A stretch of 64,000 bases of DNA, taken from NCBI GenBank assembly GCA_013036995.1, contig JAAOXG010000041.1, positions 62,001-126,000 of the forward strand. The letters are read 5' to 3'. The notes under the pieces were generated by a model, which was not told where the DNA came from, did no database searches, and worked only from the letters and a program-made list of their open reading frames with translations. This document shows, one piece after another, positions 43,850-52,735 of this stretch. Each line of letters begins with the position of its first letter. The stretch's first letter is position 1. The translations under genes and the position numbers were made by a program. This DNA comes from Lacrimispora defluvii (GTDB lineage Bacteria; Bacillota; Clostridia; Lachnospirales; Lachnospiraceae).

Positions 43850-44921
43850 TCTTTCCCACCTCCATCATATTAATAAAACGGTCAAATAAGTAGCTGGAAT
43901 CCTGAGGTCCGGGACAGGCCTCCGGGTGGTACTGTACAGTAAATATGTTCTTTCCGGTATATTTCATGCCTTCGTTTGTTCCGTCGTTGACGTTAACAAA
44001 TGCAGGAACTGCCACAGCAGGATCCACAGTATCTTCATCTACCACATATCCATGGTTCTGAGAAGAGATGTAAACTCTTCCGGTTTCTAAATCCTTAACC
44101 GGGTGATTGCCGCCTCTGTGTCCGTATTTCAGCTTATGGGTATCGGCGCCAGTGGCCAGTGCCATCAGCTGATGTCCCAGGCAGATCGCAAAGATGGGAA
44201 CCTGTGATTCATACAGCTTGCGGATTTCCTTAATAATCTCTGTACATTCCTTTGGATCTCCAGGGCCGTTTGACAGCATAATTCCATCCGGATTTGTGGA
44301 AAGAATGACTTCTGCTTTCGTATCCGCAGGATATACGGTAACCTCACAGCCTCTTTCATTTAAAGACCGTGCGATATTCTTTTTCGCTCCTAAATCTAAC
44401 AGCGCCACCCGCTTGCCTTCACCGGGAAGCACATAAGATTCCTTACAGGTGGTTGCCTTCACAACGCCAGTTACGGAATAAGTTTTCATACGCGAAATGA
44501 CTTCGTCAAGATCAAATCCTTCATCGGTTGTGATCATGCCGTTCATTGTACCTTTTTCTCTTAAGATTTTTGTTAGGGCTCTCGTATCGATACCACTGAT
44601 ACCTGGAATGTCGTTAATTTCTAAGAAATGCTGAATGGTATCCTCGCTTCTAAAGTTGCTGGGGATTCTAGATAATTCTCTGACAATGTAGCCATCCGGC
44701 CAAGGTTTGTATGACTCCATATCTTCCTGACAAATGCCGTAATTACCAATTAGCGGATATGTCATCACAACTGCCTGTCCCGCATAGGATGGGTCGGTGA
44801 GGACTTCTAAATAACCCGTCATGGAAGTATTAAATACGATCTCACTGATCACTTCCCGTTTTGAACCAATGCTCGTGCCTGTAAAAACAGTGCCGTCTTC
44901 CAGTATTAAAAAAGCTTTCAT
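43842..44921 (-). CDS. carA: Carbamoyl-phosphate synthase small subunit
   Basis: 359 aa from ATG 44921; a TTG two codons upstream has slightly better spacing to AAGGA and is possible. N-terminal CPSase domain (KAFLILEDGTVF), then a class I glutamine amidotransferase: Cys in FAICLGHQLMA, and His-x-Glu in VQYHPEACPGP. It supplies ammonia to CarB by a tunnel. A single promoter about 130 bases upstream and a leader with small hairpins precede it. Confidence 0.96.
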   Translation of the reverse strand: MKAFLILEDGTVFTGTSIGSKREVISEIVFNTSMTGYLEVLTDPSYAGQAVVMTYPLIGNYGICQEDMESYKPWPDGYIVRELSRIPSNFRSEDTIQHFLEINDIPGISGIDTRALTKILREKGTMNGMITTDEGFDLDEVISRMKTYSVTGVVKATTCKESYVLPGEGKRVALLDLGAKKNIARSLNERGCEVTVYPADTKAEVILSTNPDGIMLSNGPGDPKECTEIIKEIRKLYESQVPIFAICLGHQLMALATGADTHKLKYGHRGGNHPVKDLETGRVYISSQNHGYVVDEDTVDPAVAVPAFVNVNDGTNEGMKYTGKNIFTVQYHPEACPGPQDSSYLFDRFINMMEVGKNA

Positions 44922-45029
44922 ACGCAAAGTCCCAATCCTTTCTTAATATTTGTCCATGTTATTTGGACATAAAGGGATACCCTTTAAGGTTTAATTTTGA
45001 ACTGACTGGTATCAGACCAAATTGAATAG

Positions 45030-45058
45030 ATTATACATTATACCGCGACATTTTTCAA
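45030..45058 (-). promoter_or_regulatory. Promoter of carAB
   Basis: TTGAAA (45058-45053), 17-base spacer, TATAAT (45035-45030) on the minus strand. The leader of about 100 nt has hairpins AAAGGG-TAT-CCCTTT and TGTCCA/TGGACA but no U-tract. No PyrR or ArgR site could be assigned. Confidence 0.75.
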
Positions 45059-45218
45059 CTGTTTTTTTATAATTTATTAATCTACTTTTTATGCATTATT
45101 TTTCTTTTTTCAGATATTTTAAGCAGTATATTTGTATATTTATGCAAAACCATTAATATTATGCATTTCCGTATACTTTGCATCAACTTCGAACAAACTA
45201 TACATGAGGTGATAAATC

Positions 45219-45416
45219 ATGATTGATAACAGCGAACTTCCCATTGGATTTACAATGGAACTGGCACAGCATTCGGACATTATGATACAGTTTGCCGGAC
45301 TATCCAAAGAGGATCAAAACCGCATCATCAATGGTGCAAGAGAAATTGATAGCCGCGATGAAATGAGAAGCTATGTAGAGTCCATGTTCCATGAACCCAA
45401 AACATCATTCTTTTAA
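45219..45416 (+). CDS. Small conserved helical protein of unknown function
   Basis: 65 aa with GFTMELAQHSDIMIQFAGLSKEDQ and AREIDSRDEMRSYVESM. This pattern of 'ALxxNxxAMxxFAxLSxxQ' followed by a second helix reminds me of a small uncharacterised protein family in Lachnospiraceae, from memory. GAGGTGAT precedes the ATG and a strong terminator follows the stop. No function is known. Confidence 0.75.
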   Translation: MIDNSELPIGFTMELAQHSDIMIQFAGLSKEDQNRIINGAREIDSRDEMRSYVESMFHEPKTSFF

Positions 45417-45474
45417 AAAAGCCCCCGCAAAAACTGATTTATTTAGTTTTATGCGGGGCTTTTGTAATCATTGC
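45417..45474 (+). terminator. Terminator of the 65-aa protein gene
   Basis: AAAGCCCCCGCA pairs with TGCGGGGCTTTT with an inner AAAACT/AGTTTT helix. It comes directly after the stop. Confidence 0.9.
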
Positions 45475-45521
45475 CCAGAGCAGCTAATATATTAATAATA
45501 ATCATTCAATAAGGGGCTATT

Positions 45522-46784
45522 ATGAATCCATATATGACCACTGCCCAGGAAGCGGCTGCTACCGGCTCTCTTCAGGTAGATGTGGTATCTACCGAGAACA
45601 ACCATCCCATCGTGGACGCAGAAGTTTCCATTTCCTACACAGGAGACCCCGGCAGCATTTTAGAGAAGGTTACTACTGACAGTTCCGGTCAGTCCGAAAC
45701 CGTAAGTTTATCAGCGCCGCCTGTCGATTTAAGTCTGTCTCCCGGACTGGCACAGCCGTATTCAGAATATTCACTTTTTATTACTGCACAGGGTTATGAA
45801 CCAGTGGCTATCTCCGGAACCCAGATCCTGGCAGATACGGATGCCATTCAGCCTGTCCGCATGACTCCTGTTCAGGACGAGACAACTCCCGATACGCCCA
45901 TTACCATTCCGGATCATACTTTGTATGGTGACTATCCTCCAAAGATCGCAGAGGCTGAGGTAAAGCCTGTTGCAGAAACCGGTGAGATTGTATTAAGCCG
46001 GGTAGTTGTACCACAAACAATTATTGTACATGACGGTGTACCCACAGATCCCACGGCCACCAATTATTATGTTCCTTATAGCGATTATATTAAAAATGTG
46101 GCCTCCAGTGAAATTTACGCTACCTGGCCCAGAGAAACAATTATTGCCAATGTTCTGGCGATTATGAGCTTTACGTTAAACCGTGTTTATACGGAATGGT
46201 ACCGGAATCAGGGTTATGACTTTACCATTACTTCCTCTACCGCTTTCGACCATAAATGGATACGCGGCAGAAATATTTTTGACAGCATTTCCCAGGTTGT
46301 AGATGAAATCTTTAACAGTTACTTATCACGGCCCGGAATCAAACAGCCCATCTTAACCCAGTACTGCGATGGCCACCGGGTAACATGTCCTAACTGGATG
46401 TCCCAATGGGGAAGCTGCACCTTAGGGGAACAGGGCTATACTGCCATTGAAATTCTCCGGAACTATTACGGAAGCAACATGTACATCAATACTGCGGAAC
46501 AGGTTTCCGGTGTTCCTTCCTCCTTCCCCGGTTATAATTTAACTGTAGGTGCCTCTGGAGACAAGGTACGCCAGGTTCAGGAGCAGCTTGATACCATTGC
46601 CGGGGTTTATACCAGAATCCCCAGAATCACAGCAGACGGGGTATTTGGAGAAAACACAGCAGAGGCAGTCCGTCAGTTCCAGTCCATATTTAAACTTCCT
46701 GTGACGGGAGTTATTGATTTTGCAACCTGGTATAAGATCTCCCAGATCTATGTGGGCATTACAAGAATTGCCGAGTATTCTTAA
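45522..46784 (+). CDS. SpoIID-like and peptidoglycan-binding domain protein
   Basis: 420 aa without a classical signal peptide. An N-terminal beta-sandwich (about 15-120) resembles a carboxypeptidase-regulatory or CNA-B-like domain. The middle (about 185-320) has the SpoIID/LytB pattern (LAIMSFTLNRVYTEWYRNQG, DSISQVVDEIF, NWMSQWGSCTLGEQGY). A peptidoglycan-binding module follows (NLTVGASGDKVRQVQEQL, GVFGENTAEAVRQFQ). Found in spore formers; probably a spore-surface or cortex protein. Ends at a compound terminator. Confidence 0.83.
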   Translation: MNPYMTTAQEAAATGSLQVDVVSTENNHPIVDAEVSISYTGDPGSILEKVTTDSSGQSETVSLSAPPVDLSLSPGLAQPYSEYSLFITAQGYEPVAISGTQILADTDAIQPVRMTPVQDETTPDTPITIPDHTLYGDYPPKIAEAEVKPVAETGEIVLSRVVVPQTIIVHDGVPTDPTATNYYVPYSDYIKNVASSEIYATWPRETIIANVLAIMSFTLNRVYTEWYRNQGYDFTITSSTAFDHKWIRGRNIFDSISQVVDEIFNSYLSRPGIKQPILTQYCDGHRVTCPNWMSQWGSCTLGEQGYTAIEILRNYYGSNMYINTAEQVSGVPSSFPGYNLTVGASGDKVRQVQEQLDTIAGVYTRIPRITADGVFGENTAEAVRQFQSIFKLPVTGVIDFATWYKISQIYVGITRIAEYS

Positions 46785-46795
46785 ACTAATGAAAG

Positions 46796-46897
46796 AGGGA
46801 TATCCCGTCAGATGTTGATGTGACCCCCGTAAGTTAGACCAAAAATCTAACTTATGGGGGTCAGTTCATGTATCCGGCGAAATATCCCTTTTTTTTA
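46796..46897 (+). terminator. Compound terminator with a nested palindrome
   Basis: The outer arms AGGGATAT (46796-46803) and ATATCCCT (46882-46889) are followed by eight T. Inside the loop, at 46821-46863, lies a near-perfect 18-bp palindrome with a seven-base loop. Confidence 0.75.
46821..46863. repeat. 43-bp palindrome like paired IS-end sequences
   Basis: TGACCCCCGTAAGTTAGA and TCTAACTTATGGGGGTCA form an 18-bp stem with one G-T pair and a loop of seven. The start 'TGACCCCC' with 'AAGTTAGAC' recalls terminal repeats of IS3-family elements, from memory. It is placed precisely in the loop of a terminator and has no coding content. Confidence 0.55.
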
Positions 46898-46909
46898 TTC
46901 CTGAAACTA

Positions 46910-47812
46910 TTATCCTTCTCCTCCCAGAAGATCTGCGATCACGTATCCCAAAAGTGCCAGTGCAATTCCTCCCAGCATTTCATATATAGCCACGGTTTTC
47001 CACGGCACATCCCAAAGAATAACAAAGGGGGAAGAAATTACAAGACCAATGATCACCCGGTACATCTGATGCTCATAACGGGTCAGAAGCTGCTCCACCA
47101 CTCTGGCAAACAGAAGAACCCCTGTCAGCATACCCAGAAAATATGGGAACAATACTATGATGTTTTTCATAAGACCTTGAAAATCAAGAGCACAGGCTGC
47201 CCGGATGCAGGCATTATTGGTCTGCAAAACCGGCTCATAAAAGCCCAGCATCATCATGATCATGGACCCGCTTACCCCTGGTACGATCATAGTGGCGGCG
47301 GCAAGAAGCCCCACTGCAAAAAGAGTAACCACCCAATAATTCCCCGATGATAAATATGCCGCACCGGAAGCCATGGCAAAGCCTTCTCCGCTATGACCGG
47401 AAGCAATCGCTGTTTCAGCCACATATGTAATAAGGATTACAATGCCGCATGTGATTCCAGCAGTTATAATTCCTTTCCATAAGTCATTTTTTTCTCCAGA
47501 AAAAGCTTTGCGGCCTAGGGCCGGAAGACCGCCTCCGATTAATCCCAGAAACGATAGTTTCGTCTGAAGAGGATATGTATGAAACAGATATTCGAACACC
47601 AGTGACAAAAAAATGATGCCTGCTACTGCACCGATTCCATAAGGAAGAAGAATCCTTATACTTTTTACCGGCTCTTTAAAAAGCCGGTTTACCGCATGGA
47701 TGATCTTATCATAGACACCCATGGTAATGGCCAATACCCCTCCGCTGATGCCCGGCAGTATATTTGCCACACCAATAATTAAACCTTTTAAAAGCTCACC
47801 GATATACTTCAA
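46910..47812 (-). CDS. DUF368 membrane protein (PopT-type polyprenyl-phosphate carrier)
   Basis: 300 aa with about nine membrane helices. IGVANILPGISGGVLAITMGVYD at the N terminus and TMIVPGVSGSMIMMMLGFYE in the second half are paired re-entrant-like repeats, which define DUF368. Members have been shown to return undecaprenyl phosphate to the inner leaflet of the membrane for wall synthesis. Alone on its strand next to wall-related genes. Confidence 0.87.
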   Translation of the reverse strand: MKYIGELLKGLIIGVANILPGISGGVLAITMGVYDKIIHAVNRLFKEPVKSIRILLPYGIGAVAGIIFLSLVFEYLFHTYPLQTKLSFLGLIGGGLPALGRKAFSGEKNDLWKGIITAGITCGIVILITYVAETAIASGHSGEGFAMASGAAYLSSGNYWVVTLFAVGLLAAATMIVPGVSGSMIMMMLGFYEPVLQTNNACIRAACALDFQGLMKNIIVLFPYFLGMLTGVLLFARVVEQLLTRYEHQMYRVIIGLVISSPFVILWDVPWKTVAIYEMLGGIALALLGYVIADLLGGEG

Positions 47813-47839
47813 GCAATTCCTCCTGCATTAATCCGTATA

Positions 47840-48490
47840 TCAAATCCTATGCACTTTTACTGCTTCTAATACTTCTTTTACCCGATTCAGCTTATAATCT
47901 GCAAGACTCTGGTCAAATCCATATCTTGTATCGATAACTGCCGCAATTTTAAGCCCTGCACGGTGTGCCGCCGTAATCCCAATGGTTGAATCCTCTACAG
48001 CCAGGCATTCCTCCGGCTTTAATTTCAGCTGACCGGCAGTATATAAATAGATCTCCGGATCAGGTTTACTCTTTTTAAACTGTTCTCCGCTGACCACTGC
48101 TTCAAAATAGTCCCGGATTCCATTTTCCTTAAGAACACGTTCCACCAGTTCCAAATGGGTGGAAGAGGCAAGAGCCAGACGAAAACCAGCTTCTTTCAGC
48201 TGTTTTAATGTATCGGTTACCTCCAGGCGGTAAATGCTTCGGTAATCTATTTCACTATAGATGTCTCTCTGCCGGAATTCTTTCCTTAACTCTTCCCAGG
48301 TCTGCCCATTGGAAACAACTCTCTCCACTACTTCCCAGCACTCCTGCTTTGTTGCTCCAACCATAGGATACAGATCCTCCAGTTTTACATTCGGATTTTT
48401 CTTTTTGGCAAATTCCAGCTGATATTTCAGATATACTCCCTCGCTGTCGATTATAACGCCATCCATATCAAATATCACTGCCTTAATCAT
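47840..48490 (-). CDS. HAD-superfamily phosphatase/phosphoglucomutase-like hydrolase
   Basis: 216 aa from the ATG at 48490 (GAGGAGAG upstream; the longer frame has no ribosome site). Motif I FDMDGVIIDSE, motif II LASST, motif III Lys in FKKSKPDPEIY, motif IV AVEDSTIGITAAHRAG. The cap is of the beta-phosphoglucomutase type. Substrate unknown: sugar phosphates or a mutase reaction are possible. Confidence 0.88.
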   Translation of the reverse strand: MIKAVIFDMDGVIIDSEGVYLKYQLEFAKKKNPNVKLEDLYPMVGATKQECWEVVERVVSNGQTWEELRKEFRQRDIYSEIDYRSIYRLEVTDTLKQLKEAGFRLALASSTHLELVERVLKENGIRDYFEAVVSGEQFKKSKPDPEIYLYTAGQLKLKPEECLAVEDSTIGITAAHRAGLKIAAVIDTRYGFDQSLADYKLNRVKEVLEAVKVHRI

Positions 48491-48569
48491 AATTCTCTCC
48501 TCTGTATTCATTCTGATTAAGACCATACGACAAAAAAAGGTATCTTGTCAAGTCAAAGTCATAAGAAAT

Positions 48570-48606
48570 GGCCGGAAGAGGCTCTTCCATACCGCCCCTT
48601 CCGGCC
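48570..48606 (-). terminator. Hairpin after the amidase gene
   Basis: GGCCGGAAG and CTTCCGGCC are perfect arms with a GC-rich inner stretch, 13 bases after the amidase stop. On the minus strand ATTTCTT follows, a weak U-tract. Confidence 0.55.
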
Positions 48607-48618
48607 TGTTTCCCCGAC

Positions 48619-49401
48619 TCAATACACAGCCGGGCGTTTCACCATAAATGTGTTATGCCCCAGCTGCCTGAGAGCCTGCTCCATTTTAACAGCATTGTCC
48701 ATATTTCGGAATGCACCGACTCGAACCTTATATAAACCATCTTCATAAACTACGAAAGCTGGAAATCCCTGGGATTTCAGCATATTGACCTGGTCCTCGG
48801 CCAGAGAACGCACCCGGAACGCCCCTGTCTGTATCTGATAGTACTCAACCTGATTTTCTTCCTGCTGCTGAATGGTATTTAAAATACCAGTAGCAATTGC
48901 CTGGGCTATCTCATCAAAGTGATCGTCAAAAAGATAATTATCCGCTTCATTATCTATAAACCCAACCTCTGTTAAGACAGATGGAATCTTTGTTCTTCTC
49001 AGCACTACAAGCCCCGGACGTTCCACAGTTCCTAAATTGGTGAAGCCCATTTTTCCAAGTGCTTCTCCGATATTCGCTCCAAGCATTCCCTCTATGCCTT
49101 TGTTTTCAAATACAACCGTTTCGACTCCGGATCCTGTTCCAGGAACCGGCATGGCATTCCGGTGAATGGAGACGAATAAATCTGCTTCCGCATCATTGGC
49201 CATCATGGCTTTTTCCAGGGGTGTATTATAGGTATCGTCAGTTCTTGTATACCTGACATCAACTCCGTTGTCTGACAGGATTATCCCAACAGCTAACGCA
49301 AGTTTTAAGTTATCATCTTTTTCCTGCCGCCCATTATAGACTGCACCCGGATCCGCACCGCCGTGACCGGCATCTATTACCACGATCTTTCTCTCAGCCA
49401 A
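48619..49401 (-). CDS. N-acetylmuramoyl-L-alanine amidase with SPOR domain
   Basis: 260 aa from a TTG at 49401, eight bases after AAAGGAG; a GTG at 49419 is an alternative. Amidase_3 domain with zinc ligands His in DAGHGGADPG, Glu in RQEKDDNL, His in VSIHRNA, and catalytic Glu in TEVGFIDN. From about residue 185 a SPOR domain binds denuded glycan (YYQIQTGAFRVRSLAEDQ, YKVRVGAFRNMDNA). It resembles CwlD/CwlC-type spore enzymes. No signal peptide is visible, as in several mother-cell lysis amidases. Confidence 0.9.
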   Translation of the reverse strand: MAERKIVVIDAGHGGADPGAVYNGRQEKDDNLKLALAVGIILSDNGVDVRYTRTDDTYNTPLEKAMMANDAEADLFVSIHRNAMPVPGTGSGVETVVFENKGIEGMLGANIGEALGKMGFTNLGTVERPGLVVLRRTKIPSVLTEVGFIDNEADNYLFDDHFDEIAQAIATGILNTIQQQEENQVEYYQIQTGAFRVRSLAEDQVNMLKSQGFPAFVVYEDGLYKVRVGAFRNMDNAVKMEQALRQLGHNTFMVKRPAVY

Positions 49402-49481
49402 AAGAAAAACTCCTTTCACATACCTCTATTCTATAAAGTATGTAAAAGAAGTGTTCTCCGTACCATATTTCAGACTATGAT

Positions 49482-49937
49482 TTATTCATTTTCTCCTAAT
49501 TCTGCCATAACATCCACGCCTCTTGGACCAACCGGTGTGGAAAAGACAATCTGAGTACTGGTCTTTCCGTATTTCTGGAGCTGTCCGATGAAAATATCCA
49601 GCTCCATGGTGCTTTGAAATGCCACCTTAATCAGCATGGAATAATCTCCGGTAACGCAGTTGCATTCCAGCACATTGGGTATGGAATCCATGTAGGAATA
49701 AAACTGGATTTTATCAAGCGGCGATACATCCAGATTTACAAATGCAATGATATGGTATCCCAGCTTCATGGGGTCCACTGACGCATGATACCCGGTAATG
49801 ATTTTTTCCCGCTCCAGCTTTTCAATTCTGGAGGAAACAGCAGGTGAGGACAAAAAGGTGTTTTCTGCTATGTTCTTTAAAGATGCCCGTGCGTTCTTCT
49901 GCAGTGTCTGCACTATTTTCTTATCAATATCGTCCAT
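49482..49937 (-). CDS. Lrp/AsnC-family transcriptional regulator
   Basis: 151 aa: helix-turn-helix NARASLKNIAENTFLSSPAVSSRIEKLE (15-42) and a RAM ligand-binding domain with YHIIAFVNLDVSP and NVLECNCVTGDYSMLIKV. Members sense amino acids. AGGAGGAAG precedes the ATG. Its own promoter lies right after dapL and a terminator-like hairpin falls between promoter and gene. Confidence 0.9.
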   Translation of the reverse strand: MDDIDKKIVQTLQKNARASLKNIAENTFLSSPAVSSRIEKLEREKIITGYHASVDPMKLGYHIIAFVNLDVSPLDKIQFYSYMDSIPNVLECNCVTGDYSMLIKVAFQSTMELDIFIGQLQKYGKTSTQIVFSTPVGPRGVDVMAELGENE

Positions 49938-49954
49938 ATCTTCCTCCTTGAATT

Positions 49955-49993
49955 AAAAAAAGCGCCAGTACCACTAAAGTACTGAACGCTTTT
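49955..49993 (-). terminator. Terminator-like hairpin in the leader of the Lrp gene
   Basis: On the minus strand AAAAGCG-TTCAGTAC pairs with GTACTG-GCGCTTTTTTT, with seven U. It is 18 bases upstream of the start codon. A competing hairpin GAACAAAAGCGTTC overlaps its 5' arm. It may end dapFL transcripts or attenuate the Lrp gene. Confidence 0.75.
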
Positions 49994-50039
49994 GTTCTAA
50001 CAATTTAAGCTTAAACCTTATTAATCTTTTCTTATCAAT

Positions 50040-50068
50040 ATCATAACCAATTATCAAATACTTGTCAA
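50040..50068 (-). promoter_or_regulatory. Promoter upstream of the Lrp gene
   Basis: TTGACA (50068-50063), 17-base spacer, TATGAT (50045-50040) on the minus strand, starting four bases after the dapL stop. Confidence 0.7.
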
Positions 50069-50071
50069 CGT

Positions 50072-51301
50072 TTATTTTATTAAGGATGGCATCTTTTTCA
50101 TACGTTCAATGGCTTCCACTGTATTTTCATAGGTTCCAAATGCTGTAAGACGGAAGTAGCCTTCTCCGCTGGGACCGAATCCGCTTCCAGGCGTTCCCAC
50201 AACGCTGGCTTCCTCTAAAAGCCGGTCAAAGAAGTCCCAGGAAGTCATTCCTTCCGGCACACGCAGCCAGATATAAGGCGCATTCACACCTCCATATACT
50301 TCGCAGCCTGCCTCCTTTAAACCGTCATAGATTACCTTTGCATTTCTCATGTAATAGGCAACCTGTTCTTTCAGCTGAGCCTTACCTTCTTTAGAATAAA
50401 CCGCTGTTCCAGCTTTCTGAATGATATAGGGTGCACCGTTAAACTTGGTTCCGTGACGTCTTGCCCATAAAGAATGGAGCATGACTCCGCCTCTTACCAA
50501 AGCTTTGGGGATCACAGTAAAGCCAAGACGTACACCGGTAAAACCGGCATTCTTGGAAAATGAACGAAATTCGATGGCACAGGTATTGGCTCCCTCTATC
50601 TCATAGATGGTGTGAGGTACGTCATCCTGGGCAATGTAAGCTTCATAGGCAGCATCATACAGAATGACTGCGCCTGTTTTATTGGCATAATCCACCCATA
50701 CCTTTAACTGGTCTCTGGTGAGAGTGGTTCCGGTAGGATTATTGGGGACACATAAGTAAATAAGATCTGGAGTTTCCTCTGGAAGTTCTGGAACAAAATG
50801 ATTCTCAGCGGTACATGGCATGTAAATAACATTGCTCCATTTTCCTGTCGTTTCATCATATTCACCAGTTCTTCCAGCCATGACATTGGAATCCACATAA
50901 ACCGGATAAACAGGATCACAGACAGCGATTTTACAGTTCTGATCGAATATCTCCTGAATATTTCCGCAGTCACTTTTCGCTCCGTCGGATACAAAAATTT
51001 CATCTGCTGAGATCTGGCATCCTCTTTCAATGTAATCTTCACTGGCAATCAGTTCTCTTAAAAAACCATAACCAAGATCCGGTGCATATCCATGAAAAGT
51101 TCCGGCATCCCCCATCTCATCTACTGCTCCATGAAGCTCCTCAATAATTGCCGGTGCAATGGGCTGGGTTACGTCACCGATTCCAAGACGAATCACCTTT
51201 TTATGGGGATTTGCCTCTATATAAGCATTGACCTTTTTCGCAATGGTGGAAAACAGATAACTTCCAGGTAATTTTAAGTAGTTTTCATTGATCTTAACCA
51301 T
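50072..51301 (-). CDS. dapL: LL-diaminopimelate aminotransferase
   Basis: 409 aa, PLP-dependent fold I. YLFSTIAKKVNAYIE, the substrate-binding VTQPIAP and the PLP Lys in RSFSKNAGFTG fit DapL, which turns tetrahydrodipicolinate straight into LL-DAP and skips the succinylase or acetylase routes. It shares an operon with dapF (15 bases away). Lysine and DAP supply. Confidence 0.95.
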   Translation of the reverse strand: MVKINENYLKLPGSYLFSTIAKKVNAYIEANPHKKVIRLGIGDVTQPIAPAIIEELHGAVDEMGDAGTFHGYAPDLGYGFLRELIASEDYIERGCQISADEIFVSDGAKSDCGNIQEIFDQNCKIAVCDPVYPVYVDSNVMAGRTGEYDETTGKWSNVIYMPCTAENHFVPELPEETPDLIYLCVPNNPTGTTLTRDQLKVWVDYANKTGAVILYDAAYEAYIAQDDVPHTIYEIEGANTCAIEFRSFSKNAGFTGVRLGFTVIPKALVRGGVMLHSLWARRHGTKFNGAPYIIQKAGTAVYSKEGKAQLKEQVAYYMRNAKVIYDGLKEAGCEVYGGVNAPYIWLRVPEGMTSWDFFDRLLEEASVVGTPGSGFGPSGEGYFRLTAFGTYENTVEAIERMKKMPSLIK

Positions 51302-51316
51302 AGGTTCCTCCTGTTT

Positions 51317-52129
51317 TTAAAGATTATTTATGTCCAACTCTCCCGCAAACACCTCCACAGCAGGACCTGTCATAAATACGTGACCGCTTCCTTCTCTGTC
51401 CCAGTGAATCGTTAAGTTGCCGCCTTTTAATGAAACCTTCACCGTATTACCGGTGCGTCCGCAAAGTGCCGAAGCAACTGCACTGGCTGTTGCTCCAGTC
51501 CCGCATGCCCAGGTTTCTCCACTTCCTCTCTCCCACACCCGCATGCGGATGTGCTCCGGACTTATGACCTGAATAAATTCAGAATTGGTACGTTCCGGAA
51601 AACGCTCATGATTTTCAAACCCAGGGCCGATTACCTCTAAATCCAGGCTGTCAATGTCATCCATATAATAAACTGCATGGGGATTTCCCATGGAAATTCC
51701 GATAAACTCATAATTCTTGCCATTAACACAAATGGGCTCCGGTACCTGGCTTGTCACTTCCGGTATGCCCATGTCAACTGTTAAAAGGACTGCTTTCCCA
51801 TCTTCCTCAGTCACTTTTAAATGCTTGATTCCAGCTGCCGTTTCCACATCAAACTCTGCCTTTTCCACCAGATGATGATCGAAAACATATTTACCCACAC
51901 AGCGGATCCCATTGCCGCACATGGGGCTCTCTGAACCGTCAGCGTTAAACATGCGCATACGGCAGTCTGCCACTTTGGACGGGCAGATTAGAATCAGACC
52001 GTCTGATCCGATTCCAAAATGCCGGTCACTGACTTTTTTTGAAAGCTCTGCAGGATCCTCAACGGATTCCTCAAAACAGTTAATATACACATAATCGTTT
52101 CCGATTCCCTGCATTTTTGTAAATTTCAT
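51317..52129 (-). CDS. dapF: Diaminopimelate epimerase
   Basis: 270 aa. The two active-site Cys are in MCGNGIRCVG and WACGTGATAS. LKGGNLTIHWD ends the domain. Converts LL-DAP to meso-DAP for lysine and peptidoglycan. Precedes dapL. The 15-base gap upstream of it to the ANTAR gene suggests a longer run-on transcript. Confidence 0.95.
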   Translation of the reverse strand: MKFTKMQGIGNDYVYINCFEESVEDPAELSKKVSDRHFGIGSDGLILICPSKVADCRMRMFNADGSESPMCGNGIRCVGKYVFDHHLVEKAEFDVETAAGIKHLKVTEEDGKAVLLTVDMGIPEVTSQVPEPICVNGKNYEFIGISMGNPHAVYYMDDIDSLDLEVIGPGFENHERFPERTNSEFIQVISPEHIRMRVWERGSGETWACGTGATASAVASALCGRTGNTVKVSLKGGNLTIHWDREGSGHVFMTGPAVEVFAGELDINNL

Positions 52130-52144
52130 CTTAATCCCCCACTG

Positions 52145-52693
52145 TTAAATATTAATAAGGCTCATGATCATCTGGGCAGTCTCCACCATGTTGGTTCCGC
52201 TGTCCATACTGCACTTTTGAATGTAACGGTGCGCTTCTGATTCTGTCATATGATTCCGTTCCATCAAAAGTCCCTTGGCCTGCTTGATCAGCTCCTGCTC
52301 TTCTCCGCTTCTTTCCTTCGGCTGACTCTTTAACTTCTTCCGCCTTTTTGCCAGAGATTCCATCATCATCTCTAACGTACTTAAAAGATCCTGAACCTTT
52401 AAAGGCAGGCCAAGACAGACCACATCATCAGGTGCCTTGCCGCTCCACTGGCTGGGAGACGCTACCAGGAGCATGGGCATCCCTTTTGGGAGACATTCAT
52501 AAAGCTCCTGATATACCATATCCGCAAACCTGCAGCCGCACACTACAATTCCGCTGCCCAGCTCATCTGCGCTGTTTACCGTCTGAGCGCCGGAGGTGCA
52601 GACTGCCGAGACCGTAAAGCCGTTTTTCATAAGAATATTCTTTATATTTTTCGCATCCTCTGCTTTTGAAAATGCCACAATCACATTGGTCAA
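52145..52693 (-). CDS. ANTAR-domain RNA-binding antiterminator with degenerate receiver
   Basis: 182 aa. The N-terminal 115 residues have the length of a receiver domain but lack its acidic pair and the phospho-acceptor Asp (that strand reads GIVVCGCRF). A basic linker KRRKKLKSQ leads to an ANTAR module (IKQAKGLLMERNHMTESEAHRYIQ). ANTAR proteins bind tandem hairpins in leader RNA and prevent termination. It stands directly downstream of glnA. A glnA-linked protein of this sort (NitR) is described in a clostridium, from memory. Confidence 0.88.
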   Translation of the reverse strand: MTNVIVAFSKAEDAKNIKNILMKNGFTVSAVCTSGAQTVNSADELGSGIVVCGCRFADMVYQELYECLPKGMPMLLVASPSQWSGKAPDDVVCLGLPLKVQDLLSTLEMMMESLAKRRKKLKSQPKERSGEEQELIKQAKGLLMERNHMTESEAHRYIQKCSMDSGTNMVETAQMIMSLINI

Positions 52694-52735
52694 ACACTCT
52701 CACCTCCAGATAACAGTATCAGGGAACAGGATCTA

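Noticed and set aside
44928-45218. ArgR or PyrR control site upstream of carA
   Set aside because: TATGCA-type words recur and there are small hairpins, but no clear ArgR box, PyrR-binding loop or terminator could be matched.
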